Positions 32,690 through 45,675 are shown, counted from the first letter of the stretch. The stretch: 64,000 nt of DNA from Acarospora socialis (GCA_025617375.2 JAMYGW020000002.1:2728001-2792000), one strand, 5' to 3'. Program-made: numbers and translations. Notes: generated from the letters alone by a model not told the origin.

Positions 32690-34380
32690 ACTTAATGATG
32701 AGTAAAGACTTAATAAGTCTGTTAGCTGCTTGTTCAGACATAGAAAACAAACTTAAGATTGATGAGACTGCAATTGACAGTCTTACAAACAAAGTGATAC
32801 TGAATATCAATGTGCTTAGTGCAGACATAAAACTCAGAATTTTGAGTTAAATTTATAGCATCACAATTGTGAACACAAATGACAATAGAATCACTGTCAT
32901 TAAGAAAGTCAATTTCTGTAAGAAAATGATGAAGTTATATGACTTTCTTTGTTATTTATGTTTCAGTCATGTATTCAGACTCAGTGAACAACAAAATAAC
33001 AATCTGTTGATATTTCAAACATCAATTAATAAAATCTTCAAAGAGAAGAAAGAAATAAGTGTCAGTGAACTTTTAAGTATTGTGACATTTGTTTTAATCA
33101 GTATTGATATAGTTAATGAGATTTGTATCAATAATGTCATAAATAACACTCAAGTCTGTAGTGTCAGCAAGATATTTGAAGACTTGTTTAACAACATTAT
33201 AATGTGAAATATTTGAGTTCTGATCAAACTGACTGACAGTAAAGACAGTGAAGATGATGTCAGAATGCATTTGTAACATAATGTATATTAGTGATTTTAC
33301 TGTTTTTTGATAACATCAAATAGTGATGATGTCAGTCTGAGTAATGAACTTCTTCATGAATACTGCATCAAAATTCATAAATATGTCAACAGAAACTATC
33401 TGCAACTGTTGAAATGTCTTAAGAATCTTATTAATGTAAATTGTCTAAATAAAATGAATAATGTGTTCAGAATAATTGTGTTCAATTTTTATATTTATAT
33501 AATAGAACACAGAACTGAGATTTAACATCTTGAAGATGTTAGTAAGACATACTTTGATGTCTTGAATAACTGATTTATTCTCTTCTATAAGAAGAAGATT
33601 GTCAATGTAAACAGCAATAATAACATTATTATTGATTTAAAAAAAGACAGTATGATCAGAATCAAGATAATGAAAATTAAGTGAGATAAGATGATTGTAT
33701 AGAGTCATATATCAAAGATAAGATGTTTACTTTAAATCATATAAAATTTTATTGAGTAAGATAATCATGTCAGAAAATTCATATTTATGAAAAAACTTCA
33801 TATAGATGATCAGATTGATAGAATTATAAAGAAATGTAATTGTCATATTCATTTGCTCAGTCTCTAGATCAAAATAAATGATTAAGATGAAGAGAGCTTT
33901 GTAGATTTGTGACTTAACAATAGATGCAAAGATTTGATCATAGTTGACATCAAATTGCTGTTTATAGCTCTTGACTACTCAGCAAGTCTTATAGTGACTA
34001 ACTTGATCATAAGTATCATACTTAATTTTATATATTCAGCATTCTTAAAGAATATACTGATTCAACAACACAGAAATCATCTTTTATGTGTTGTTTTTCT
34101 TTAAAGAGTGTATTTCATTCTTCATTACTTGCTTTCACTTCTTGCATAGTGACAACTTAACAGCTTGTTTATAGATAGAAGATTCAACAATATTGCTTAA
34201 AGAAATTGCAGTATATACATATAAAAAGTGTGCATTAAAGTCATCAAAGAAGTCAAAAAGTTGAGAATTCTGAGATGAAAATAACAAAGATAAGAATTTG
34301 AAATGAAGAGAAGAATAGTCAATCATAACATTAAATGATGTCAATAAGAAAGATGAGTGAGCTTTAATGACTGAACATCA
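32640..34380 (-). mobile_element. Ty1/Copia retrotransposon relic (reverse transcriptase and RNase H)
   Basis: On the minus strand, from 34,380 downward, the reading shows the Copia reverse transcriptase layout: the QAV...EIHSLKKNNT opening, the IYKIKYD and VNYDQIFASIV blocks, and then RNase H with YNVVKQVFKYLADTTDLS at 33,280-33,094. Near 32,700 is the C-terminal SEQAANRLIKS-type motif. These positions and their order match Ty1/Copia elements. It is broken in many places. I found no LTR pair, gag or integrase that I can assign with confidence. Confidence 0.82.
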
Positions 34381-34548
34381 GCAAGTTGAAAGACAGCTTA
34401 CAAATATAAGTGAAGATTATTAAGCTTAAAGTGATATTTTTCAGCTCAAAGCACACTTCAATCTCAATAAAACAGCTCTGAGCTCTCTGAGCTGCATTAC
34501 TTCACATGTTTAATGAATATTTGAGCTGTTAATGAAGATGAGCAACTT

Positions 34549-34915
34549 ATTTGTTGAATATGCAACTGAGTGACTTATAAATTGAAAATTTAAGAATGAG
34601 AGACTTGTTCATTGAACATGCAACAATGAGTGACTCATTCACTGAATCTTCAACAATGAGAGTCTTGTTTGCTGAACATACAACATTGTGTGTTTTGTTC
34701 ATTGTACATACAACAATAAAAATCTAATTCATTGTATATGTGACAATGAGAGTCTGATTCATTGAATATGTAATAATGAGAATTTAATTCACTGATCATG
34801 CAATGTTGTGTGCTGTGTTTATTGAATATGTAATGTTGTGTGTTTTATTTATCAAACATGCAATGTTGTGTGCATCATTCATTGAACATGTGAAAATGAA
34901 ATCATGTTCAATTAA
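34549..34915. repeat. 30-bp tandem repeat array, about 11-12 units
   Basis: Units resemble TTCATTGAACATGCAACAAT followed by a variable 10 bp such as GAGAGTCTTG. Nearly all are exactly 30 bp, so the array keeps reading frame on either strand (10 codons per unit). It lies just upstream, on the minus strand, of the Copia relic, where the variable linker before the reverse transcriptase would be. Whether it belonged to that element is unknown. Confidence 0.85.
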
Positions 34916-37508
34916 TATTTGTTGATGACATAAATATATTCAATGTACTTATTGATTTACTTACAGAATATATGCACACATCATTGAGCTAATGTATAAA
35001 CATCAATCACAACACTAACTATGCACACACTTAGAACAGAAGATCACATCAAGATATTTTTGATCTTGAACTAAACTATTTTCTTGACACTATTATTATT
35101 TCATATCTCTCACTTTTGACTGTTCTTAATATAATTATTATCTTTGCACAAAAAATTCTTTTGTGCAATAAAATTCACATCATCATTTTTGTCATTGTTC
35201 ATCTCTCTAATTAAATTACTCTGATTAAAAGTGTTTAAATTTAAAGTTTGTTGCAAAAGATGAATTCTTTGATTCTGTTGATCATAGATGATCTTTTTAA
35301 CTTTTAACTCAACACATTGTAAAGCATATATAATTGTCTGTGTTTTCTGCTCTATTCAGTTTATCTGTTTTTTAATTTATTTATAATCATAATTTATTCA
35401 CTCTGAATCAACAATCATCAGTCTCTTCACTCTATGTAATGTATATTTTACTTTGATGAGTTTTGTGATGCTGACAATGTACTGAGAAGATAGTGTATTT
35501 AAGTTATATTTAATAGCTTTCAGCATTTTCTGAAACAATCACACAATTTTAATCAATTTGAATTTGAACAGTTCAGAGTGAATAAGAGTCACTGAAGCTT
35601 TAAAAACTAAATGTATGTACTATATTAAAGTCAGTATTGCTCTGATCATCTTTTTTAATAAAGTTGATGCTGTATCAATTGATTATCAGTACATATGTTT
35701 TCAACTTACTCAGTATAGAACAAGAACAACTGTAAAATTCATCAAACAAAATACTGTTTTCTTGCTTGATTTTCATTTTGTTTAAATAAGATTGTTGATT
35801 GTGTGAATCTTGATGAAATTGTGATTTGCACATATTTTAGCAATGTGCTTCTTATATGATAAATCATACTGCACAAGCTTGTACAGACTTTCTTGCTTCA
35901 TGTGAAGTCAATCATTATTTCTGTCTTGCTCTTCAGATAAACTTAGATCTTTTGTAACTTTTAATTTTTTTAGCAATGAAAATGTACTCAAAACACATAA
36001 TTTTCTTATCATCTGCAGTCAGTTATTTACACTCATTGTTGACTAAACTCTCAGTTTGTTGTTCTGCTTTTATATTTGTTGTTTTCTTTGAAGATTTTTT
36101 TTTATTTTGTCTGAGATGTTTGCAATTGATTTGTTAATGATATTGTGAAATTCAGACAGTAATGAACAGTCAATAATTTGATATATGTTGAGTAATACAT
36201 CAGTTAAAGAATAATCAAAAAATGTGAACTGAGTTGCACTTCACTTCAGTCATAGAGTTTCAAGAACTATCATCAATGATTTGATGTGCTGAGCTCTGAC
36301 TGTTGAGTTTAACTTTTTATTTTTCACAAGATATTTATGTATCTTACTCAATTCTTGAATCTGACTCTCAGTGCAGTATTTCAGCTTTTTTTAATACATT
36401 TGTTTCTTTGATCAGTTAGAATAAGAAGTAGATTTGATTCAATAGATATTCTTAATGATATTGATTCACTCTGTTATTTGAGTAGACAAGAATTCAAATG
36501 ATGTATCAATAAGAAATCATTTTTTAACAGTGAGATCAAAGATTGCAAACATATGTACTGTTGTGATGATAAAGCTAATTTCAGTATGAATTTTGTTGAC
36601 AATAATTCTTTTTCAGTCTATATCTCAAGATTTAATCATCAAAAACAGCACTTTTCTCTTTTCAGATAGTTTAAATAAGTGAATTATGTCTTGCATGATT
36701 GATTTCACATGATTATCATATGATTTCTTAATTATAATGACAATAATTTGTGACTGTCTGAACTGCAGATACATAATATTATTTGTATTGACTTAACATT
36801 TAAAAAGACTTTGATCTTCAGCAGAAAGCTTCTTAACATGTATGTTCATCTTATTATTTCTGTATACATGATGTACTTCTTATTTGATCAACTTGTTGTT
36901 CAGATTAAGATGTCTCTTAATTTTCTGCAATTAATTGAAAATTAAGTCAGCTGAAATTACAATTAAATTAAAGTTTCACTAAGACTTCAGACAACTTACT
37001 GAATCATTGTTAACACAAGAATATTTTATGCTGAACTTTCTGTCAGATGAACATTGTGTATTTAATGACTGAGATGAAATGACTGTTTTTTAAACTAAAT
37101 GTTTGTTGAACTACTTATTCTTATAAGCAGTTAAGACTTCTGCATGAGCTTTTTCAAGAGTTTGATTTAAACAAATAACTCTCAATAACTTGATGATCTG
37201 TTCAGTAAATTCAATGTTTATTTAAAAGATGATGAATTAAAATTGTTATTTATCTTTTTTAATCTTATATCATCAGCATTATATTCTTCTTCTTGAAACA
37301 ATTCTATCTCAAACATTATGAATACTTCAAAAATCTAATACAGATATAATGAAGTGTAAAGCTTCAGAATGTGTATTTTTTCATTTGAGACAATGTTTGT
37401 TGAATTGTGAGAAAACAGTTGTGCACATTTTTGTCAGCACTCTTTTTCATAAAGATGTTCAGTAACTGTCAGCTTAATGTTTGTTACAAATTTGCAAAAT
37501 TCAATTAG
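34916..37508 (-). other. AT-rich DNA with minus-strand coding-like debris, unidentified
   Basis: About 2.6 kb without a recognised element boundary. Minus-strand frames look more protein-like than the plus strand, with stretches rich in Ser, Leu, Lys and Thr, but I cannot name a family. It could be part of the Copia element, or part of the relic gene that follows. Confidence 0.3.
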
Positions 37509-37830
37509 TCAAATTCTCAATTTCACATTATTAAATTTAACATACTCTTCAGCTATAGATGATGACTTTAACTGATGAATTTTGATGTTTGAAATATCTT
37601 TTACAATATCATTGTGAAATATTGAAGTTATGTTGTCAGTAAGTTTAACTTTGAATGATCTCACTGATGTTGCTGACTCAATAGTATTGATAATAAATAC
37701 AAACTTAAAAGTATTACTGATTAAAGCTATTGTTGTAGTACTCATCAGATTCACTGATAATCATGAATTTTTAGCATCAGTAGTAAATGTTTTCTTTGCA
37801 GTATCAATGATTGTAGTTAGTGTCATAATT

Positions 37831-38310
37831 GCTGTTGAATTTGCTGCTGCTCATAACTCTGTAACATTGATGACAGATGTTGTTAAAGTTGCTGCTGCTT
37901 AAGTTTTTATAGTTTTAACAGTAAATGTTGTTGAAGTTGCTGATATTTGTGACTCTGTAGCTTCAGTAATAGATGTTGTTAAAGTTGTTGATATTTGTAA
38001 TTCTATGATCTTAATGATAAATGCTGTTGAAGTTGCTGCTGCTTGAGTTTTTATAATTTTGATGATAGAAGTTGTTGAAGTTTTTAATGCTTGTGATTCT
38101 GTAACTTTAATGATAGATACTGTTGAGATTGCTGATACTTATAACTCTGTAACTTTAATGATAAATGTTGTCAGAGTTGTTGATATTTATAATTCTATAG
38201 TTTTAATGATAAATGCTGTTGAAGTTGCTGCTGCTTGAGTTTTTATAGCTTTGATGATAAAAGTTGTTGAAGTTTTTGATGCTTATAACTCTGTAACATT
38301 GATGATAGAC
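37831..38310. repeat. 48-bp tandem repeat, ten units, 192-bp higher-order pattern
   Basis: Ten contiguous units of exactly 48 bp start with G(T/C)TGTTGAAGTTGCTG-like sequence. Units 3-6 (37,927-38,118) resemble units 7-10 (38,119-38,310) one for one, so the array grew at least once by a four-unit, 192-bp duplication. All units keep the reading frame. On the minus strand each codes a Ser/Thr/Ile-rich 16-mer. Confidence 0.92.
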
Positions 38311-39075
38311 TGTTGCTTAGAAGTATTATTGATGATAGTTATTATTGTATTAACTGTTACAATGTTGTCAACAATGAATTGTTAATCATGCAAGATTCAG
38401 ATATTATACTTATAATGCTGCTAAAAATATCTGCTGAAGTTTGCTTTTCTAATATATCACAATACATTATTCTCTGATTATGAAAATTCTTGTTTTTCAG
38501 TCTTACAAATGAACATACTATTCTTTGTTTTTGTTTATTGATCTTTTAACACTTAACAGATTGTTCTGAGTTAGATTTGCAATTGTGAAATGCAATCTTG
38601 CTGATGTTCATTGTATTCACACTTTTGCTTGATTCTATAACATATTTAATCAATATTGAGTGACAGAATGCTAAAATAAAGCTATTTAAATAATTATTTT
38701 ACATTTAAGAAATATTTAAACTTACAAGTCTTCTCTAGAGAAATAACTTCAAACTTAATATATGATAGTTTTCTTTGTCTAACATCAATAACAGCTGTAT
38801 GAAACTTTCTATCTTTCTTGATCTTCATTTGAAAGTTTTTAAAGTTGTAATTGATGATATCATCTTTGATGTATTCAATATCTTTGCTGAATAGCTTCTT
38901 TCACATTGCAAAGAACAACTAACTGCATTTGTTTCTTTCTGAATTCACATTGAAGAATATAACATTAAGTATTATGACTGAACTAAGCTCTGTAATTCTT
39001 TCAGTATGTAATATGTGTTTTGTTTGTATGCTGTAGATCTCAGTTTTAGTCATGATTGATATTTTTTGTGATAAG

Positions 39076-39135
39076 ATGATCATTGACATAATGTGAAATA
39101 TCAACATGATCATTGACATAATGTGAAATATCAAC
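39076..39135. repeat. Perfect 30-bp tandem duplication
   Basis: ATGATCATTGACATAATGTG plus 10 more bases occurs twice head to tail at 39,076-39,105 and 39,106-39,135 with no difference. It lies in the decayed minus-strand gene. Perfect identity in heavily mutated DNA suggests that the duplication came after the mutations. Confidence 0.9.
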
Positions 39136-39552
39136 TTTGTCTTCTCTGAAGTAAACTTTGAAATTGAGTGAGCTGTGTTTTTGATAAGTGAATCTTTCTT
39201 TGAGTTTTTGAGTTTCAATTTTTATCTTTTATTAACAAGTCTGTGTTGAATCAGAAACTTCATACACAGTTTAATGAACTTATGAAATTTATTCTTGAAG
39301 TAGTGTGTCAGCTGAGTGTAAAGTAACTGCAACAATGATTTTATTGTCTTTTAACTTGCATTGAATTGAAGATTTTTTAGATTTAATACATGCTCTTTTA
39401 GTCATTCATCAATTAGAATATTGATTTTATCTTTGTTGCTTGAGATTATAAGAATGATCTTTTGTAACTGTGTGAGATTCTTTATTTTTGATTTCTCTTC
39501 ATTCATTAAGTCATTAGTGTATTTAAGTGTAGTATTTCTTTTAACTGACATG

Positions 39553-40139
39553 ATGACATTGTGAGATTTAAAGTTGAATTATCTGCAACAGTAAGAAAGC
39601 AATGTGAATCAGTTTTAAATACTTGTAATGAAGCAGCAAATTAGACAAAGAATTGAGTAGAATAAAATATAAGTTGATATGCAGCTGAAGTGTTATCTTT
39701 TATTTGATGTGTATTCATTGAAGAGTGAATTTGTAATAGAACAACATGTATATTTAAATGATCACTGCATAGAAGTTCACACAACTTTATAATTATTGTG
39801 TTGTGTTCATTGAATCTGTCACATGTTCAGTGAATGTTGCAAATTTGAATTCATGATTTGACAAGATACATATTTACTTGACTAAAGTGATCATATTTCA
39901 TCATAATACACTGCAAAAACTCTCAATCATCTTAACAGAAATTGTCAGAAACATCATCAGAGCTGTTTTAATTATCTTCTAGTTGTCAGTAATGTCATTT
40001 TAAACATTTTTACTTTTAACATCTCAGCTGAGATCAGAATGTTCTGATATATTGTGTGAAACTTATATAATAGTGAAAGAATCTAAAAAAAATAAACTTC
40101 AGTCATCAACAGAAACACTTAACTGTGCATTGTCATTTT
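39553..40139. other. AT-rich DNA between two relic genes, nothing recognised
   Basis: About 590 bp without terminal repeats or protein motifs that I can defend. It may hold the 3' end of the helicase relic. Confidence 0.4.
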
Positions 40140-40159
40140 CATCAGAAATAAAGATATGC

Positions 40160-43100
40160 AGTTAAAAACTGACTTCATCATCATGCATAGAAGTATTTTG
40201 CTGAAAACTGATTCTGTTATTGTGCATAGAAGTATTTAGCTTAATATTAACATCATCATCAAAAGTAAAGATATTCAACAGAACATTGATGTCTTTGTTT
40301 TCTTTCAACAAAGAATTTAAAAGTGAGTTATTTTTCATTTCTGTTTGTATATCAGTCTCATTTTCAACAGACACTCAATCTTCTTTTTACATCAAAGTCT
40401 TGTTGATCTTTACACTCTCAGACACACATGAATTCTTTATTATGTTTTTGACTGCTCAAATTAATCTTAACTGCTTGAAGTGACTAATGAACTTACTCAC
40501 TCAACAAACAAATTCATGATTATCTTAACTCTCATTGACAGCTATATTCATTATAATGATCATCTCATTCTGCACTCTGATCAGAGCAATATTGAGTTTA
40601 TTCATTTCATAAGTGAATTTAAGTCTCTTTGTGATGATTAGATTCAGAATGATGATGATAGTCTCACTTTCTTGAAATAAATCAATAATTTTATTCTGAA
40701 TCACATGCAGATTCTTGTTTTTGAAGTTGAACTGCAGTTGATGAAGTGCACAATGATAAATTTTATGTTGTACTCAATAAGAAGAGATGATTGTCAGATT
40801 CTTTGATTCAAACTGCTTCAGTAATTTCTTCATGATATTTATGAAGACACTTGCATTAATTAAATTACAAGTTGAGTTCTTTATCAGATCTGTTCTTTTC
40901 TTAATATTTGACATCAGTGCAAAATTAGTCATCTTATATTTTTTCTGCATGAAGTTCATCATTGTTTGTCTCAGTGAACAAAAAACTAAATGTGTAGTAA
41001 TGACATCAGTGAGTTCATTGTTGTAGAAGAGTTTAAAGTTGATTTTAAAGATATTGAGATTCATTTGATGCTGTTCAGTGAACATTCTCAATGAATAATT
41101 TAGTTGTATAAGACATATAAACAATAACATAATCATCTGTTCTGCAAATTGCTGATTAAAATCTGTTTTATTAAGCACTGTCAACTTCAGTTGCTTGTGA
41201 TTTTCAATTATTACAACTGATACTTGTACATAGTGTACAAAGATGATAATCACATCAGATTTAATCATCTTGACAGCTTCATTCATGAAGACAATTGTCA
41301 GTTTGAACACTATAAACAGTTTAAACATGTCTGCATTGTTGATGATGCAGATTACAATGAATATCATATGAAATATATACTTTTGTAGACTGATGAGAGT
41401 CTTTTTGAATTATACTCACTGTGTGTTATTCAAATCATCATCATTGTACAAATTATACTGTTTTTAAAATTTCTTTCAGTTATCAAAGTCAGAGACAGCA
41501 TGCAGAATTACATTAATGATTTTTAGTATTCAGTTTGTCAGACTATACTTAATGAAACACATTTTTTTATTCATAATGATCACTTCAGATCAATTCATGC
41601 TCTTATATATCTCATAGATTGTTTTGATCATGTTAAAGTCTGTAAGAATACTTAGTTTCTTTTCATTAATGATTGATGAATGTGAATTATGTTCTTTTTT
41701 GATAGTGTTTTAGATAATATTTTCTTTCATGTTCAGAGAATACAATCAGATGATGATTCTGTTTCTGATCTCAGTCTTTTTGAGTGCAGTTGTATCAATT
41801 TTCTTAATAAGTTCATCAATCATATTATTTGTAGAAGCTAACACCAGAACTTAATGTGTGATGATGTCATTATGAAGAAATAATTGTATCATCTCTGCAT
41901 ATCATCAGTTTTTATTTGTGCTCAATGATTTTTGTAGAATATCAATTTCATATAACAATGCTTAACAATAGATAAGTGTCTCTGTCTGTGATGAAGTGAG
42001 ATTTAGTGCTTTAATTTGATGATCAATGATGTCTGACAAAATGCTGACAAAAATGTTCTTAACTCAGACTTAAGTGTAATTTGATCTGCAAATCATCTTA
42101 TGCATTTTGTCTTGCTTATCTTGAAACACTCTTAACATATTAATTTAATGCTTAAGTGCTTTATTTTGCAGAATCACTTGAATCTTTACTTTCATCTTGA
42201 GATTCTTTTGACATTCAGTTCAAATATTCTCATCAATTTTGAAGTGATGTGAGATTGCTGTCAACAATTCATCTTTGTAGTCTTTACTCTTACAATTTCA
42301 AAATCTACAGAGAACAATAAATGTTTGATCAGTCTGTTCAAATAATAAATGTTTAATAATAATTGCACTTCAGTTTTCTGCATGATCATTAATCTCAATA
42401 TTGAAATTAATGTATAATGTTTCATCTTGATCAGATCTCACTGATATATTCTTTAAACTATTTATCAAAGTTAAATAGCAGTACATTTCTTCATCTGATA
42501 CAATGATGACTTGTAGAGTAAAGAAAAATGTTTGAATATTCTTGATTTGATTGACAGCAACTTCATGCTCAACTATAACTTCATACTTTATGATTGTGAT
42601 TCATTCTGAAGTAGTTAAAAATGAAATTTAAGATAATAACTTGATCAAAGATCAACATTCTGAAGATGCAGTTTGATTTAACTGAACAAAATGTTTATTT
42701 AAATAAACTAAGTGTTATGCATTGAGCAGATTATTAATTCTTTTCATTTCTATAATATTAAGAAACTCATTGACATCTTCAGTTATATCTGTCAAACTAT
42801 GCATGTATAGCTTGAAAGTGATTTTTTGAAAAATCTCTCAAAATCTTCTGACAATAGTGCTAAGATCTGCATGTTCAGTGATGTTAATTTACAGTTAATT
42901 GAAAATAATTTCTTTGAGTTTGAATAACACATTGACTCAGTATATAAGATTCTCTTCATTGATCTGCTTCATTTTTGCAATATCTTTAATGCTTAAAGAA
43001 AGAAGTTCTGACTGCACAAACTTCTTGATTACATTTCTGTCTAAAATAACATCACTTTTAAGTTAAATGACAATGATCTGATTATTTACATTCTTCTTTT

Positions 43101-43547
43101 TCAAGATGATCTGAATTCAGAGAATTGACTTTCATTTATGAGTTAAATTGAACATGAGAAAGATGCAACAATATGAGATGTCACTGCAGATAAACTGATT
43201 AAGATCTGAAGTAGGGTGGCTGCTTGGGTCAGTATTAATCTGTGCACCTCCTGTAATAAAAAAATAAATTACATAGATTACATGTAATTTATCATTTTCT
43301 GGTTGCTCTAAACATAAATTACCAAATTGTGTAATTTATTGTCCCAAAATGGTTTAGCTCTGGGTCAAACAAGTCAAAAATACTGACCTGTGCAGCCACA
43401 CTAATCTGAAGTATTCTCTGTCTTGTCTTTGTAAATAATGATGATTTTATATTTGAGAGAGTCTTGTTTCACATCTTTGTCATCTGAGTAATAAGCATTC
43501 TTGTCAATCTTCTCAGTCTTATTGACTTTGAACTTTCTCTTTATCAT
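40160..43547 (-). pseudogene. Decayed SF1 (Upf1-like, AAA_11/AAA_12) helicase gene
   Basis: On the minus strand a plausible start MIKRKFKVNKTEK lies at 43,547. The strongest part is a 197-codon frame at 41,367-40,774. It shows the Walker B-like MNEAVKMIKSD (from DEAA), ENHKQLKLTVL (motif III, GDxxQL), and MFTEQHQMNLNI (motif IV, xxxQHRMxP). Further down, near 40,700-40,560, come IDLFQESETI and LNIALIRVQNEM, equivalent to motifs V and VI (SFQGxE, NVALTRA). The order and spacing are those of Upf1/Sen1-type helicases, which unwind nucleic acid using ATP. The P-loop is not identifiable. Many stops are present and a MITE sits at 43,212-43,403. After motif VI a Ser/Asn-rich tail (40,374-40,162) follows. 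It is a dead host gene copy or mobile cargo. Confidence 0.8.
43212..43403. mobile_element. hAT-like MITE, 192 bp, with perfect 8-bp target duplication
   Basis: The element runs TAGGGTGGCTGC...GCAGCCACACTA. The inverted termini pair as TAGGGTGGCTGC / TAGTGTGGCTGC and continue into GTCAGTATT. ATCTGAAG stands on both sides (43,204-43,211 and 43,404-43,411), an exact 8-bp duplication as made by hAT transposases. No coding capacity. The centre contains ATTACATGTAATTT-type palindromes. It keeps GGG and CCC runs that the surrounding DNA lacks. It lies in the decayed helicase gene. A second copy is at 62,936-63,122. Confidence 0.93.
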
Positions 43548-45675
43548 AATTGTATCATTATAAACTGATTGCAATTTAGAAGTGAGATATGACTAAAATG
43601 TGTAACTGTGAGCTTTGAATGTAATGTGTAGATGTAAGAAATACAAACTCACAAAATATAAACATGAGCTTTGTGAGCTTCTGTACATGAGCTATGAATG
43701 TAAGTTTTAATTGTAAGATTTGAAGATGAAAAGTAGAAACTCACAAAATATAAAGTAAAATATAAATGTCAGTCTTGAACAGAATGTTCAGATGCAACAT
43801 ATGAACATAAGTTTTGAATGATAAGTTTAAATATAAGATGTAAAGATGAGCTTCAGATGTAATGTTTAGACATGAAAAAGTGAAGTAAACTGATGAAAAA
43901 AAAGTAATAGTTGAAGTAGATGACTGTTTGTTCTAGTTCTTTGCTGAGAAATAAGTGCAATGTGTTAATGATATGAGCAATTGAAGTGAATATTATATAA
44001 ATCATTCAGCACAAAACAAGTTCATGTTCAGCAAAATCATATTAAAAACACAAGAGTAAATCTGCACAGATCAATATTAGAATATCAGTTGATAAAAGAA
44101 GTAAAGAATTGTTAAATATATGAAACTTATTTGATTTGTAATTTCATATAATGTGAAGATTAGTCTTGTTTTATTGAAGATTCTATCTAATGTGACTTGC
44201 TTGATTAACTTTCTATTGTCTTTGCATAAAGAATTTATCTTTGTGAATAATGATGATAGATTCAATGCTTCAGTAATAGCTTGAATATTCTGCTCAGAGT
44301 TTTAGTATATTTAAATCATTTATAGATTGAATATTACTAAAAGTTGAGACTGTAGACAGCTCATTGCACACATTTTTGAGTAACTGACAGAAATGAATCT
44401 GTTCATATTAAAGATATCATCAGTCATTATATTTTAAAACATCAACATTCAATCTTTATATGAATTGAACAGCTTATCAATAAATTTGTAGTGTTTCTCA
44501 TCAAAAGTCATAACATATCTGATCATACAAGTTCATAATATGAAGCTTTTAAAACAGAAAATCTTTCTTGATCTGCTTCAAGTACTCATCACTTGTTCTT
44601 CTGTGTATTCTTGTTTCAAAACTTACAATTTATTAATGTTGTAAACTGTACAGTGAGACAGTTGCTTTTACTGATGAGTAAATACTGAATATATTATTTT
44701 GTTCATTGTGTAGTTCTGAATTCTTTTTAACTTCAATTTTCAGACTCTTCACATTGTACAGTACATTGTGACTGTCATTGCTAATTTCTGATAAATGTGT
44801 TGAATTAAATGTTCAAACATGATATGAATGTTCTTGATGCATCTTTGACTCATTTTGCTGTTATGTTGTAAATATATGATTCATAAATTCTTCTCTTGTA
44901 CTTAATCTGCAACAGTTATGTGCTATAATTTTAATATTTTGCTCTGCTTTCTTAATTGAGCATAAAGTCTGATGATGCTCAGATAGAAGTCATGTGTAAG
45001 TGCATTATTAATGACATCAGTTGTGCTTCAAGTATTGTTAATTTTTTATTCAGTCAGTTTAAAATCAACAATTATCTTAGTGATTGCAAGTGAAACTTTT
45101 GATATAATGCTGTAGTTACAACTATGTGAAGTATAATTCATTGAACTATGTTTTCTGATCAGTGAATCATGATCTTTGTTCATTGAATTATGATTTAAAT
45201 TTATTGAACTTTACTTTCTGTTTCTTGAACTACATTATGATTCACTTTGTTATACATGTAATTTTCAGTTTTGAGTCAGCAAATGAATAAAAGATCTATT
45301 CTGATTTTCATTCATTAATATTTTTGAGAATTCTTCTATCAGATCATTTATCACAGATGTACTTGCAGTGAATATGAGAAGTAAGTAATTGCAGTCAGCT
45401 AGAATATTATGCAGCTATATAGTGTGACAAGATATGTAATTTAACACTGATTTGAAGATCTCATCATTAACTTAAATCTCATCTACATTTTTTTCTTTCT
45501 CAATCTCATTACTCTTTTCAATGATCTGCAGATTATCATTCTCATTGTTATTTACTTCTCTTTTAATTATTGCTTAAATGAACTGATCAGAGTCTAGAGT
45601 CAGTTTTATGAGATGTGTTTTTTGATTTTGTTAATTGCAAATGATTTTCTCAACTTTGAAGTTCACACACTATAG
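43548..45675. other. AT-rich DNA, unidentified
   Basis: About 2.1 kb between the helicase relic start and the left LTR of the larger chromovirus. The part near 43,600-43,860 has loosely repeated phrases such as AACTCACAAAATATAAA and GAGCTTTGTGAGCTT. A minus-strand frame at 44,265-44,077 (62 codons) is not recognised. No terminal repeats seen. Confidence 0.35.

Larger units (their letters stand above)
37509..39552 (-). pseudogene. Decayed minus-strand gene with 16-residue repeats, family unknown
   Basis: A plausible start (MSVKRNTTLKY) lies at 39,552 on the minus strand. Basic, coiled-coil-like stretches follow, including a frame of 99 codons at 39,218-38,919. Near 38,310-37,831 are ten 48-bp units, each coding 16 residues in the style SITEATESQISATSTT. 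An 81-codon frame at 37,754-37,509 comes after. The many interruptions make it non-functional. I do not recognise the protein. It could be the C-terminal half of the helicase locus upstream, a separate gene, or transposon cargo. Confidence 0.45.

Noticed and set aside
32869-33207. 112-codon plus-strand frame in AT-rich DNA
   Set aside because: The minus strand at the same place reads as Copia RNase H, so the plus frame is a shadow.
34549-34915. CRISPR-like array
   Set aside because: The repeats are contiguous 30-bp units without spacers, in a eukaryotic genome.
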